From NCBI GenBank assembly GCA_007922195.1, contig ML681971.1:18231369-18295368 (forward strand): DNA of 64,000 bases, given 5' to 3'. Below are positions 1-13,722 of the stretch, piece by piece. Source of the DNA: Podocnemis expansa (taxonomy: Eukaryota > Chordata > Testudines > Podocnemididae). Position 1 is the stretch's first letter, and every line of letters begins with the position of its first letter. The notes beneath the pieces were generated by a model. That model did not search any database and was not told the origin of the DNA. It saw only the letters and a list, made by a program, of their open reading frames with translations. The position numbers were made by a program, and so were the translations under genes.

Positions 1-2100
1 AATGAACATATGTTAAGTTTATGAATGACATCCAGAAATCCAAACCAGTGATCTATGATTTCCAGTGCTTTTCTGTTTGTCTCCCACTCCCACATCCTTT
101 GTATGCTGCTTGTCATTTCAAGCTCCAACCTTCTGATTAGGTCTGTGTGCATGTGCCCTTGCAGAGCTCCATCATGGACAGACCGTGTAGGTATAAAGGT
201 CTGCCTGCAGGGGGGCAATTCAGGCAATCCATTGATCCTGCAAATTATGAGCTCTTTGGTGTCTATGCCTATCTTTGTGTTCATACCTAACACAAAATGA
301 TCCTCATCATGACCAAAACTACTGAACACTATTGTAATAAAAAGGTTACTCATCAAAATATTACTTTTAAAGAGAATTAGGGTTGTAAGGTAAAGCACTC
401 CAAAGCAAAGAGTTTCCAGAATTAAGTTTGTCTCTGCAATTTAAATCTACAAGTAACATCGGGGACAACAACCAGCATGGAAAATTTCCACCAGACACTT
501 ACAATATAGCAAATTTCTAAGGGTCTTATAATGGAAAATACTAGGCAGCTTTATGCTTAGATTGTTGCCAGTTTTTGCCTATAATGATAACTTGAGTTTC
601 TTCTTTCAAAACTAAGTAAATGAGAAAGATAAATCTCTTGATACAATAGGCCTTTCATTATCATTCTCAGAGCCTTCTGTGCTCCATGGGAGGAAGAAAT
701 GGGATCAAAACACTTAGGGCCTTGATGCAAAGAAACCCCACTGAATCAGTGGAAGATCCTGCCCATTAACTTTGGTAGGTTCTGAATTGTGCCTCAGATG
801 TTTCTTTTAATGGCAACAGCTTCTACATAGCAGCAAGTACAACTCATAGAGAAAAAAGCTGCTAAGTAAATACCCCATGGGATCCCAAGCTTTTTTCTGC
901 TTGCAGCATTATACCAAGATATTGCAGCCTCAGAATCATCTCAAGTTTACAGCAGAAATTGATCAGGGAAGAGGTTTCCCATTTGAAAGTTTCCACCACC
1001 AGTTCTGTTTGCCTTGCAGCCCGACTTTTCTTGGTTTGCATGGATCCCTGTGAGCCTGATGAAAGCTGTACATTTTCAGCGCACCATTGGTTCCTTAACA
1101 ATTACTCCCACTACCACCCTGTGTTGCTTCTGTCATGCTAAACCTCTCTGGCCTGTTGCTCTGATACAGTCCGTTGATGACTGCTCCCTTTGGCTCTCTA
1201 AATCCCTCCATTCTGCCAAGTGAACTTCAGCTCCTTGTGTTCTGTTACATGGACCACCATCTTTATATATAATAAATATATTATAAATAAAATAAAGGTA
1301 TTGCCCTCCTTTTTGCTTCTTTGTTGTTCCCAGTGATATGCTTTCCGCACCTAAATTAAAATCAGAGCTTGGTCCTTTCTCCATCTCTTTTTTTTTAAAG
1401 GTCTTTTGCAGCTGATTAATTTCAATGAATCAATAGGAGGTGGTGGATGTGTGGTGCTTGGAAAGGATGCCAGCCCGGCTTCTGTGTAATTAAAAAAATA
1501 ACCTGTCAACTTGCCATTGTTTATAACTTACGAATTTAAACATCATTTGTTTGCCATAGATTTTTGTTGAATATCTGCAACAGATGAATGAAATCACCCT
1601 TTCCCCTCCCCCACCTCTTTAATGATTAGAAAATAGTGAAACCTTCTTGACAGAGTACATTACTGATTGATGCTTTTGTCCTTGTCTGAATATTTAATAT
1701 AATTGCAATGACTAGGAGTTGAAAGAACCAGTTATCAGCAGTAAGATGTATGTGCTATGCTGCTTGTTCTCATTTTATCTTCAGACCCTGTATCTCACCA
1801 GTGGTAACTGGCAACCAGCAGACTGTAACCTTTTTTCCTGCAAGAGACAGTACTCAACAGAGGACCTGTTGTACAGCTGTAAGCCATGAATTTAAGACTG
1901 ATTGTGCTATCTATAAACCTCGATGAACTGAATGTATAAAAATGAGGCCAGGGATTTTGTGGCTTGGATTGATCGTCGTTTCAGTGTGAAAATCTAAGGA
2001 AGACAACAGGTAAAATTTTCAAAGGCATCCAAACCCCAGGGAAAATTCTTCTGAGTTGTGTAGTTGCTTTTGAAAATTCTGTCCTTAATCTCTAACGTTT
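1..2100. other. AT-rich intron, nothing recognised
   Basis: Only short random open frames are present. I see no exon-like peptide, no clear repeat family and no RNA gene. A small AT-rich palindromic stretch (atataataaatatattataa) lies near 1267. Confidence 0.5.
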
Positions 2101-2106
2101 GAAATG

Positions 2107-2360
2107 TAGTTTGAGACAGTGTTGTTCAGTGGATAGAGCACTAAACTAGGACTCAGGAAGCCTGACTTCTATTCTTGGCTATTCCGCATGCCTGCTGGGT
2201 GACTCTGGCAAGTTCTTTCAGTGCTCTGTGTCTCAATTTCCACATATGTTAACTGAGAATAGTGATACTATGTCCCTTCTTTGTAAAGATGCTTTGAGAT
2301 CTGCTGAGGAAGAGTGCTGTGAGAGAGCTAGGTGATGGCATTATTAGGTTCATTTCCGGG
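2107..2360 (+). repeat. tRNA-headed SINE
   Basis: The head has an A-box-like ttgttcagtggatagagca at about 2124, followed by a degenerate B box (gacttctattct). The body has the usual reptile SINE tail with 'tgtctcaatttcc' and 'taaagatgctttgagat'. This is a Pol III SINE, diverged and without clear target duplications. Confidence 0.7.
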
Positions 2361-4400
2361 TCAGTGATTTTTCAAGTGTGAGGCACTGATTTAGGAAGGC
2401 AAAAAATTGAGAGTGTTATGGAGGAATAAAAAATGCAAGTGCACCAGGAATAGGTAATGAACATCATGGTGCTGTCTCTCTTGAGTTTCTATTTTAATTC
2501 CTGAATAATGTGACCTACCTTTTCAAAAGGGCCTAGGAATTGTGGGAGGTCAATTTTGTGGCTGTCTAACTCGGTGATACCTTAATGGAGGTGTGATTTT
2601 CAGGAATTAAGTACTCCATGAATTCTGAAAATTGGACACTTTTTAAACTGGGCACCCAATACCATGACACACTTTTAAAAGTGAAGGCCTGTGTATCTCT
2701 TTAATTTGTCTGTTGCTAAATATAAATATTATCTTAAATGCCTCACTGCTTCCTACCTCAGTGGTCTCTCTTGCTTTATCTATATTCCAGTTAGCTGTTT
2801 ACAAATCAGTATGACTTTTTTTTCTTATTGGTTGCACTACTACAACAATTAATTCACAACAAGCAGCATTCAAATGCTTTGATGCTATTTTGCAAATAGC
2901 CACAATGTACTGAATTTTCCTTGAACTCATAGATGTGTGATTGGGAAGCAGTTAGACAGTGTAACCCCAAAAGGTTAAATGTATAAGGAGATGTCTCTGG
3001 TAATCTCTGGCTAAATCCTTGTGTAATACTTGGAAAATATTAACACTCATCCAGCCAAACCTGCAGCAATCTACAGATATAGCATTTTTTAAAAGATAGC
3101 CGAAAGGACACATTTTACTCTAGAGTCTACGCAATGTTTGGAATAGCAGTGAATGTTCTTAGGTACATGCTCACTCCAAAGGAGCTTGAGGTGCTCTTTT
3201 AATAGGTATTGATATTTCTGTCCTAAGGTGTTCCCTCTTTTTTTTTTAAGTACTCCAACCTTCTTGATTTTTATAGCTGTAAAATTGTGGTGCCTTTTAG
3301 TTTACCAAATGTTTTAAAAATCTAAAAAATTCTGTCCGTGCAGAGAAGGCAGCCATTTTGCTCAGAAGAGGAGAATTCTGGTTGAAATTTTTATTTTTAT
3401 CCTTTCTTCATGGTGTTTTGTCTTACCCTAAAATAAGCCACATAAGGCAGGCTGAAAGTATTCGGTAGCTCTCTGTGTACAGAAAAGCATAACAATATCC
3501 CTAAATAGGCAATTTACATGCTGTATGTCTTGTCTTGTTCAGTAGTTTTCTTTTTAACTGAAGCACCTGTGGAAGATATCGGCTATTTCATTGTGTTCTG
3601 GTTATTTTCATTTGCCCTCAGGTTAAGCATACCCTCTTTCACTGTTCAGTATCTTCTGTAGTGTATGGGAATAGGATAGTATCCCTTAAAATAGCTTGTG
3701 AGAATTCTAGGAGTGCTCAGTGTGTTCTTTTTGAAGCTTTCAGAATTCAGTCAGAACAACAGTGTGTTTGTTTGATGAACGAAAGACACACAACATCTCT
3801 GCACCACCTCCCAGCCTCAGATTGTACCCTTGCCCCTGCCCTTCCCAATGTTTGATCCCTTAGCTCCCTCCAAATGAAAGAGCAGTTCAAGTGGACAGTG
3901 AGCAAGTAAATGAGGCCCCATTCTGCTTTTTGACTCTGGATTTTTCCATCATTCAATTAACATCAGTGGGGTACCACAGAGGCGCAGGGGGAACTGTGCT
4001 ATCACTTTCTTGGCCATCCTTAACTATTGTTTGTCGGGGCTGTGTATCTGCACTGAAAAGATGGAAAAGCTGCTCCACTGAAAAACTACTGTTCCCAGGA
4101 GGGTGTCTTTCCAGTGCTGACATTTTTGAGTGCTGTAATGTTATAGTAGCACACATGGTTGATTTGTAACTGTTCCCAAGGATCAGTGCTGAATTTCAGC
4201 TACTGAAAACAATAAAACATTTACCTTCCCCTGTCAAACACCTTTATTTCTGTATAGAACGCATCAGTTAAATGTTTACTCTTGAAGCTTAATTGTCATT
4301 CCCATATAAAGACTGTAACCAAAAAAAATTCCTAAAGAGAAACCAGATTTTATATATTTTAAACTAGGAAACACTACGAATCTTAGCTGTTTGTGGAGGT
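2361..4400. other. Intron, no gene or repeat recognised
   Basis: The DNA is AT-rich and apparently unique. The open frames near 3661-4169 are short, overlap on both strands and resemble no known protein. Confidence 0.45.
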
Positions 4401-4414
4401 CAGTTTTCAAGCAC

Positions 4415-4615
4415 AAGGAAGGGTGCTTTGGTGGTTACGGTACTATTTGGAAGACTTGGGCTCAAGTTCCTGCTCTTGTGTGCTTGGACAAGCCACTTAG
4501 ATGCTCAGTGCCTCAGTTTCCCATCTGTAAAATGGGGACAACAGCATTGCCCTGCTCAAAGGATAGTGTGGATAAATCCATTAAAGATGAATGGCTCAGA
4601 AAAGAGACTTGCATT
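4415..4615 (+). repeat. tRNA-headed SINE (reptile Pol III type)
   Basis: A B-box-like 'gggctcaagttcc' at about 4459 is followed by 'gacaagccacttag', 'cctcagtttcccatctgta' and 'aaatggggacaac', and then a 'ggataaatccattaaagat' tail. This order is typical of CR1/L2-mobilised turtle SINEs. Confidence 0.75.
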
Positions 4616-5746
4616 ACAATGAGATGTTGCTTGTACTGATCTGTAGGCTGATGTATGTACTTCAGCTGGAGAAGCTTGTCTCACAAGCAGATATGGTAAA
4701 CTAGTAGATCTCCACCTGGGGTATCAGTGCCCCTGGGAGCACGCAGAGGTTTTCCAGGGTATATCAACTCATCTAGGTATTTGCTTAGTCTCCATAAAAG
4801 CACTAACGAAGTCTGTACAAACTATAATTTTATAGACAGTGACTTGTTTATGCTTCTCTATACACTGAATTTTAAGTATAATATTTATAATTCCAATTAT
4901 TTATTTTGAAATTACATGGTAAAAATGAGAAAGTGTGCTACTTTTCAGCAGTAATGTGTATGACACAATTGTATTTTTATATCTGATTTTGTAAGCAAGT
5001 AGTTATTAAGTTAGGTGAAATTTGGAGGGCTGTAAAGCAAATTAGACTCCTGAAAGAGGTACAGTAGTCTGGAAAGGTTTAGAGCTACTGTGGTAACCTA
5101 CCTAGCAGTGGAGCAGTTAATATGTTGAATGATGGCTTGGACACTACGGTCCTGTATGTTGCAGGATATTGTTGTGTTTCAGGGCCAAACAGCTGAGCTG
5201 GACTTGGTGGTTTTGAAAAAGGCCATTGACAGCTGTAGCCACTTTTGGCTTCTTTCTCTTGAGCTCCTCCGATAAAAGGCAAGTCAGATGATTTTTGTGA
5301 ACACCACCAAGTCACTTCTTGAATGGAACATTGATTTCTTCGTTGTGTTGCCAGGAGGCTTCACTGGGAAGCATATTCTATATTTAGCTCAGTTTAGCTC
5401 AGTGTGGCAAGGCTTTCCTTTTGCACAAAGAGAAAAGCTGTGTACTTCTCAGCTTTGGATGGCTTTGCATTTCCAAATCAGAAAACAACAGGAGGAGAAT
5501 CAAGACAGTTTTTGTGAAGCAGGGATGAGGGCAGAGTGATGCTCTGAGTGATGTTTGGCTTCTGAACCAAAAGGGCTGACTCCATTCCTTATGCGAAGGG
5601 AGTCAGTGCAGCTGCATCCACCAGAAGGAATGGAGAAGCAGGACTTCAACTGAATAGAGTTTCATTAGCATGAAGCAGAAGCTAAATCAGACCCTCTTGC
5701 AGATAGCTGCTGCATCTGCAGCAGGATGAAAGACAGTGACTCTATA
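4616..5746. other. Intron, nothing recognised
   Basis: AT-rich unique-looking sequence with only short shadow frames. Confidence 0.4.
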
Positions 5747-5754
5747 TTTTAAGG

Positions 5755-6100
5755 CAGGGTTGTAGCCAGAAAAGATTTTCTGGCAGGGCCTGTGATTTAC
5801 TTGGGTGGGCCCACACCACTTTCCTGTTCTTGTCACGTGACTGGAAGCAGGAAATTCGGAAGCTGTAGACACTCCAGTTACCTTGGCAACTGGAATGTCT
5901 GGTGATGCTGGTCATTCTGCCAGATGCTGGGCCTGCTTCTGGTCATGTGACTTGAAGCAGCAAATTCAGGTAGTGATCTGCAGAAAGCTTCCCGACACTC
6001 CAGACTTAATTGGAGGGTAGGCAGGGGAAGCAATGGGTGGATCTGCTTTCAAAGTGAGTGGGCCATGGCCCACCCAGGCCCACGTGTAGTTATACCACTG
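5755..6100. mobile_element. hAT-type MITE, 346 bp
   Basis: The element starts cagggttgtagcc and ends gtagttataccactg, which are imperfect terminal inverted repeats. It is flanked by 8-bp direct repeats ttttaagg (5747-5754) and ttttaaag (6101-6108), matching at 7 of 8 positions. An 8-bp duplication with CAG...CTG ends is the hAT signature. No transposase is encoded. Confidence 0.7.
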
Positions 6101-6692
6101 TTTTAAAGTGAAAGTACACTGAAAGCAGAATCTCTTCTGCTTTCAGTTTCAAAGATGCCCTTTGAAGCCCACATTAAAGCAGAATAGGTTAGTCTTCTCA
6201 CTGGGGTAACTCAGACGTTGCAGTAACACTCAGTGAAAATATTCTGAGTTATTGCACCAATCTAGGAATTTCATGTCCTTTGACTTGCTGTTCATCTTGG
6301 AAGATTATATTTTGTTAGAAAATATTATAGCTCTTAAGCACTAGGACATTTCTATAGGTGCAGAGAGGATGTTAGCTCAGCTCTCACTGGCTCAGGTTTC
6401 CTGAAGGTGCCTTCTGTACTGGGAACAGAGAGTCACAACCACAGTGAACAGTCCTATAGTGAGCCTGGGTTTTTATTCTCACACAGGAATAATTTGGGAG
6501 TATCTCCACTGGCATTGGTAAAACTGTCATAATGAAGTGGAAGATCAGGACTGCTGTTTTAAATGTCACCCTTTGTATTCATATTAAGGGTGTAGAGTTA
6601 TGGAGAAATGTTTCTACTGTTGTCTGACATGGAGCAAGCAGCTGAAGAGTCAATGGCCATGTACTTTAACAGAACAAGCAAGACAGTCTTAA

Positions 6693-6826
6693 GGCTATGT
6701 CTATGCTGCAGTTGGAGGGAGTAATTGCAGTTTATGTAGATGTATTTGAATTATAGTTAGTTTAGCTGGTTCAGGTACCAATAACACTGAAGCTGTGGCA
6801 GCTGTGAACTTCAGCATAGACTAGTC
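6693..6826. mobile_element. MITE with 'ggctatgtctatgctg' end
   Basis: The left end ggctatgtctatgctg is mirrored by tcagcatagactagtc at the right end. This is the end type of a family of short non-autonomous elements, of which the 13.2-kb element is a longer relative. Confidence 0.55.
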
Positions 6827-7759
6827 ACTCAGGTAATTGCCCAGGGTTCCAGGCAGGCTTCCTGCCATACAGCCTGTACTTCATAGCTTCATGTATACCA
6901 TTATCCAAGCAAGCTAGATTTAAAGTTGCCCTAAAGACCTTTTAATTTAAAGAGACAAGGGTTGGGGAAATCATTCAGAGTGAATAGAGTGGTTTGCATA
7001 TGTCACCTTAGATCCATGACTTAATAAAATAAATTCTTTGGGGAGGGATTGTTAGGAGGGGATTTACTAAATGGAAAGACTTAGAGAATGTAATGTGGAG
7101 GGTATAGGGAGGAAGTTGGAGGATTGGAAAGAGAGAGAGGTATTTGACATGTGGACATGCCACTGACTAATTATTAACTTTCTAACTGAACAGTTAAGTA
7201 TCCCAATGGTCACAAGTACTGTGTGGAATAAATACATTGACTGACTTATGCCATCTTATCATATTGGCCTTGACTAATATAATTTAAGTGCTGAGCCCAT
7301 TAGAATGTCATGACAGATAGTTTTCATGGTCATTTTGACAGGAATTTCTTCTGTCCCAGATAAGGGTTTAACATGAATGTTCCCAAATACTGCTAATAAA
7401 AATGGTGAGCTTGCAGATTATGGTGCAGTAGATGATTAAAACAAACAGCGAGACAGGCATAAACAATCTTTCCTTGTTGCTGGATTTCAAGGCTGAGATT
7501 AAAAAACTGTAAGAGCTGAAATCTAGCCTTCTAAATAAGCATGCATGTAGGCTCTTAAATGTGCAGCTTGATTTTTGCTCAACTCAGTCAGTAGTTCCTA
7601 TTGTCTTATGTGTTCTAAAGTGTCTAATGACTTTGGAAACCTCGATTATTTTTGATGCCTAACTGTAGACCTATTTAAAGAAGGTCCCTTTTAAGAAGAG
7701 TTGAGCCTCCACACCTTGAAGATCAAGCCCTTCTACCAGGAGTGTCCCTGGCCTGGGAA

Positions 7760-7890
7760 AAGACCCAGGGCTTGGGTGCTGGGACTTGGGGCTTGAGCCC
7801 CGTAAGTGCCCCGCCACTGCCACTGCCATTGCCACTATGGTGGATCCAGGGCTCTGGCACTCGGGGCTCAAGCCCTGTAAGCCTGGTGCC
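7760..7890. repeat. GC-rich degenerate internal duplication
   Basis: A motif of the form ggggcttgagccccgtaag occurs near 7790 and again as ggggctcaagccctgtaag near 7863. They are separated by a run of 'cactgc' units. The block is GC-rich in AT-rich surroundings and is probably a repeat remnant; its family is unknown. Confidence 0.4.
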
Positions 7891-8911
7891 AGTGGCACCC
7901 CTGCCTTCTAAGCTATCTCAAAGTTAGACACCCAAAATGGCTAGTTTCTCTTGAAAATGTAGGCCACTGGCTTTTCTAGTAGTGTAGTATGCTCAATGTT
8001 TTTTTAAAATAAGGCTCCTTTCTTGTTCTTAAGTCCATAGTTAGGACTATGGATTTAAAGTTTTAAGGCATTACTTAAGACATTACTTGAAGTCTTAAGT
8101 TTACTTAGTCTTAAATCCATAGTTAGGCACCTAACTTTAACAGTCTCTTTTTGAAAATCTAGAACAAGACTTCTCAGTGTGAAATACAGGGCTGGTGCAA
8201 CACGGTAAGCCTTGTAAGCATTGCAGAGGGGCACCGATGTTTGAGGGATGCCAAAATGAGAACTGCACCATTGCGCTGCGCTATGACGTCACTCATCTGC
8301 ACCGGCATCTGCTGGGCTGCAGGGGGGCGCCAGAAATGCTAGTACCATTCCTGGTGAAATGCACTTGTGTTAAATGTGGGGGCTTCTAAATCCCTATGCT
8401 CCCCCGCAAGCCATAAGGGAGTGCATAACACCACGACGATAAAATGTCACAATTTGCTAATGACAAAGCCTGTCTACATCAGTTTGAACACTGCAGCACC
8501 TTTATAAATAGCCACAGCACAAACATACAACTTCAATCACAGTTACTTGATTGCCAGAGCAGCTGAGCAATGGACTGGTGCTTACCCTGAGGAAACCTAG
8601 AAAAAACCCTGGACATCATTTGAGCTGAGTCCTTGGCCTTCTTGTTATGTTTCTCTCTGGTACCTCATGCTCCTATAGGTTTTGCTGTTACCTGCTGTGC
8701 TCAACCCATTAATCCTAAAAATGCCTCCTCTTTCTATCTCCTCTCATCCATGTTGGCTTTTTAATTCATCTATAAATAGCATAAAAAAAGGAAAAGAATG
8801 TGTTGGGTTTTTTCTTCCCAAAATACTTTACATTCCTTCTGAATGCGCCTTATATTACTAATGAAGGCAGGATGCTGTTGTAGTCTGGGATCCAGAAGAC
8901 CTGAGTTAAAT

Positions 8912-9030
8912 CTGACAAAGTGGGATTTTCTCCCATGAAAGCTCATGTGATCAATACATGTGTTAGTTTTTAAGTGCCACAAGACTCCTTGGTTTTTTTG
9001 CTTTACTAGACTAACATGGCTGTCCCTGTG
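8912..9030 (+). repeat. Penelope-like 3' tail
   Basis: The order 'gacaaagtgggattttctcc', 'catgaaagctcatgtgat', 'gtgttagtttttaagtgcc' and 'acaagactccttgg' matches the tail that follows the GIY-YIG coding region at 55440-55552. It is in the same orientation as that element. Confidence 0.7.
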
Positions 9031-9039
9031 GAACTTGGC

Positions 9040-9275
9040 AGTTCCCTTATGTGACATTTCACCTTTGTGCCTCAGTTCCCCATCCATAAAATACAGACAA
9101 TGCCAGTACTCTTTCCTTTGTCTTATCTATTTTAGATTACAAGAACTTCTGGGTAGGGACTCTTACAGAGACAGGGAGACATGGACTCTGCCTGTAAAAT
9201 ATGTAGCACAATGAAGCCTCAATCTTTGTTAGGGACACAAGACACTATCATAATACAAATAATTAATGGTAATTC
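9040..9275 (+). repeat. SINE 3' body and tail
   Basis: The sequence contains 'tgcctcagttccccatcca', then 'agggactcttacagagac', 'tgtagcacaatgaagcctc' and 'tcataatacaaataattaat'. This is the usual 3' half of a reptile tRNA/L2-tailed SINE. The tRNA head is missing. Confidence 0.65.
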
Positions 9276-9599
9276 ATTATTTATCACATATGATCTAAAG
9301 CCAAGATATTGAGGTTATTCAAGCTATCAGAGTGATTTGGGAGTCTTTCCTTTGGCTTAAACAGGCTTAAGGTCAGGCCGAAAATGACATGGAATGCTTC
9401 ATAGTGTTCTTTTCTTGGACCTTGTCTACAGAAGATGATCTTATTGATTAAAGTAAATTAGGTTAGTTACAGTAGTCAAGCCACTTGTGTGGACTTTCTT
9501 GAAGAGAAATGAAACTGTAAGGGGCGGGGGGAATTGCACTGGCTTTAGTTAAATCAGTTTCTGTACTAATTTAGTTTAATCAGTACATTTTTAATTTCA

Positions 9600-12500
9600 A
9601 GTTAGACAGGGCCTTGGAAATCACGGAAACAAGGTTAATTACATGGTCCCAGTAGTGCATTTAAAAAAAATTAAACTTTGTTCAAGTACTTAGAGCTGGA
9701 TTCTGCCACCTTCATTCAGACTGAATAGCAGATGCTAGGTGAGTGTTTCCACTTGATTCATGCAAAATTGCATCCTAGTGGAAATTAGGGGATGCTTTGT
9801 GAAGTGAGGCACTGTTTGCGAGTAATTGGTAGTGGAACCTGCTCATCTGAGATAAAGTAATAGTTGAAAAGCAGAGGACAGTTGGCCTCAAGTGCACATC
9901 TGTTCCCTTACGAAGAGTAGCGATTTGATTTCTCTGAAGACTTATTGAGGCAAGTTAAACAAAACCTTGTACTTGAAAGACATGTTAAAAGACATGTAAA
10001 GCTACAGATAACCGAGGACAGAATGCTAGCCAAGTTTAGACAGGGTCTGTCCTTCATAAAAAATCTGTATATCTGGCTCCAAGTTATGAGGTAACTTAGT
10101 GCATTTGAAGTCAGGAAGTTTGGAGGTCTTAGTGTTGTCAAATGTTCTGGGCTGTGAGTTGTTAGTCTAATATGAAAGGCTTGTAATCCATCGTTTTGAA
10201 AACAGAGGGGGATACTAAAAAATAAGAGAAGAGTGTTAGCTTCTCTATTTTAAATCATCAGTCACTGATTTGAAATAAACATTTACCTTGTACGGCCTTG
10301 GATTCTGAGCTGCTTGGGAGTATAATAGCCTGCTAACAGCTAAGTAAGTAATTATCTCAGAATGAATTTTGAAGGAAGTGTAGGAGTCTCTGCAAAACCA
10401 AGTTTATGGGAGAGAAAAACCCCTTGAGGTTAAGATGCATAGTGAGCTCTTAAGACAGAAGTTTTTGTTATCTTCTCAAAGCAAAACCAGGTTTAAGTTA
10501 TTACCTTTTATTATACACTGGAAATCTAATATTTTAACTAAAAATAAAGTTCTTGATTTGATCTGATGTTTGAGAATATCATTTACCTCAAGGGATTAAT
10601 ATCAAAGTTGGGCCAGCGGATGTGTATCTGTGTGTCTACACTGGCTTCAACAGAGCTATGCTGACATACACTATCTGATTTCTCTAAAGGGTTTCTTTCA
10701 GTAGAATCCTAAAGAGATCAAGCTTTAGAGGAATGACTTTGCCTGCCATGAAGATGCAGCCTGTTCTGGGTCAAGGTGTGGCATCTGAGGGAAGACAAAA
10801 TCAAGGTGACTTGGCGTGACCTATAAATAGTTACCCAAGTAGATGGCTGGAGGTCTGTATCATGGAATGTTGCAGCTCTGAGAAGGGCTTGGGGGTCATG
10901 GTAGGTAACCAAATAAATGTATGTAGATCCCTGCAAATCTGAGGATTTCTTCTTTATATCCATGAACCATTTTTGAGGGTAAGATGCAGGTACAGATTTT
11001 GTGTCTGTGGAAGGCTCTAAACATGAGCTTGCAGAGCTCTGATGAGGAGGGCTGATGTGATGCTAGGCTATCTAAGGAGGGGAGTGTCAAGTAGGAGTAA
11101 GAAGATGGAGATACCTCTGAATAGGGTGGTAGGGAGACCATCATTGGCTATTGCATCCAGTTCTTGGGATGTAGAAATTACAGAGTGAGGTTCTGTGGTC
11201 TGTGTTATTCAGGAAGTGAGGTTAGATCATCAGAACAGTCCCTTAAATCTCTGAATCTGATATATAATATTAGAGGTTGTTTTTTTTTTAAATTAGCAAA
11301 GAGCCTTGATTTCTAGGTGAAGTGGCTTGTTCTATAGTTTCTGTCATTAAAAGACATGTAAACACAATGTCACTTTCTCTATTGAAGAATGCTAGCTACG
11401 TTGATCATTAAAGTTGCTATGAACTACGTTTGCTAATAATTTACATTTGTAACAATGTGTTCTTTATACAAAAGTGGGTGAATGGAGGCTGCTGCTTTTA
11501 ATTTCTCTCTCCTTGGTGAATCTTTCTAATGTTTGTTAAATAAAACCAGGAATAGTTACAAGAATCAAAATGGATGTGAGTGATCTATAAATTGCTGAAA
11601 TGTGTACAGTAATATTGGTTGTCTAATGTAGGTAATCAGTACTGACCTTGCGTCTTCATCTGATATTCTTTTTGTTCCTGGCAAAGGCTTCTGACTTGAT
11701 GTGGGGAACAATGGTCTAGGTTCCTTCTTCCCTCTCCCCTTGCAAGAAATGATGACCACCCTACTGCAGGAAGCTGCACGTTTTCAAATTTTACCTGGGT
11801 TCGAACCTTGCTATGGGAGCCGTAAGAATGCTGTTAAAGTACAATAAAGATTAAGCGTATGAGGATGATCCTAGTTTACTTTTGAAATCTGTTTCATTTC
11901 GAAGGATCTCAGAGAGTTTTATATAGTACATATAGAAATGATCTCTTTATCTAGTGCTGGAATATGGAAACCTCTAAATTTGAACTTAGTAGCTGTTGAA
12001 CAATGAGCAAGGGCACCATACAATGGCTTGGGACAGGAAGTGGATGAAAAAAATATTGTATCCAGCTGAACCTGCTGGGAAATTTAGGTAGACTTTAAAT
12101 GATGATCTCTAGTACAGAACAATCTAGACTATTGAACGGCTGCGTCCCAGCAACTCTCCAATTAGGGTGTCTTTTACACTGCTTGGCGGTGAGAACAATC
12201 ACTTCTGACCTGTTTACATACAGCTTCTAGCATGCAAAATCACTCCTAGCTGAATTATATGAGTGATTCTAGTCAGCCATTCCTGATTTATACTGCATAG
12301 AAACAACAGCAAATTCTCAGTTCCAGACATACCCCAGAAACATGTGTCTTGTACTGCCTAGCACCCTCCTGGACAATACAAACTCATAGAAGCACCATAA
12401 TTTTGTTAATAGAAAAAGATGTGCACAAACTTTATCTCAAATGAAGTTTCCCAAACACTTGAATCCAAGCACAGATCAGCTTAGATAAAACAATAAAAGT

Positions 12501-13195
12501 AGTTCATTAATTACAGAAAAATAGACTTTAAGTGATTACAAGTAATGAGGCCTCAAAGTCAGAATTGCTTACAATGAAATAAAAGATAAAAAGCCTAATT
12601 TGCAAGGTAAGTGAATTTAAAACAAATTTCTCTCAACCATAGGCATATAGCAATTTGGCTGGATCTTTCAGCCAGGATCACTATTCCAATTCAATGATGG
12701 TTCTTTTGTCTCTCAAATATTGTCCTATGAGTAGAGATGAAGGGAGAGACTTGATTGTGTTCTCTATTTTCCCTTCGTATAACATTTTTTTTTTTTTTGA
12801 AAACCATCTCCAGCCTGGGTTCAGGATACAGCAAGTCTGTTTGCAGAGATGTATGTGTCTTGCTCATACCCACCATCCTTCCAGAGAAAGGCGACTTACC
12901 CGGGTGATTGTCCAATTAATTTTGTTGACACTCATCTGAGACGTCTGTTTGCCTTTTGTCTCTGAGGAACTAGTTTGGGCAGCCTTCCCAGATTTCATCT
13001 ATGGCTTAGTTGAGTCTTATAAGTTCACGTACTATGTTGGCTGTACATATTTTACCAGGGCAATAATGGTCAGAAAATTATGAGTTTTCAAATGGTACTT
13101 CAGAAGGCGTACTTTGTACAAAATTTATCATAGTTTTATAAAAGTGCTGAATGTAAAGGTATGCAATCTGTCACAGCTAGAATGTGACTTAGACT
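9600..13195. other. Intron, no gene recognised
   Basis: The DNA is AT-rich. Short frames near 9908, 10718, 10896, 11565 and 12655 look random. A MITE-like 'gtgtctacactgg' end at about 10630 is the only repeat hint. Confidence 0.45.
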
Positions 13196-13201
13196 CTGAT
13201 A

Positions 13202-13722
13202 AGCTATGTCTACAGTTAAGAAGCCAGTTCAAATTACTTTAGTTTGAATTAATTAATTCAAACCAATAATGGTTAATTTGAACTAAGTTAATTCTAACTA
13301 ACATGCCCCCACTAGAAACCCAAATTGAACTGGCATGTCCATAGACAGGACTTGCTAGTGTAATTTAGGAGGGGGGCACCATGGGAAGTGTGGCAGCATT
13401 GCCCACAAGAAGGGCCATGCCCCCACCCAGTACATAGAAAGAAGAAGGCACCCTGGGGCAAAGAAAGTCAAACCACGTTTATTTGAACTAATGGTTAGTT
13501 CAAATTAATGCGGCTTCAGTGGGTTAATTCAAACTAATAAGTTTGAATTACCCATTACTTCAAAGTTAAGTGAGGTTTTATAACTTCAAAGTAAGCGTTC
13601 ATTACTTCGAACTAAGGAGTTCCGTAGTTCGAAGTAATGAAAGCCAGTGTAGCCATGCATTAACTTAGTTCAAATTAATCCTCATTAATTGGAACTAAAT
13701 TATAAGTGTAGAGATAGCCATA
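13202..13722. mobile_element. Long palindromic MITE (about 520 bp)
   Basis: The left end agctatgtctacagttaa pairs with the right end ttataagtgtagagatagc. Many subterminal copies of ttagttcaaattaat and its complement lie in both halves. Near the centre a perfect 15-bp hairpin (13600-13614 with 13625-13639) encloses ten bases. No coding capacity and no clear target duplication were seen. Confidence 0.7.

Noticed and set aside
11790..11830. Good B-box-like ggttcgaacc, possible tRNA or SINE
   Set aside because: No A box at the right distance, and the T-stem does not pair; no cloverleaf can be drawn.
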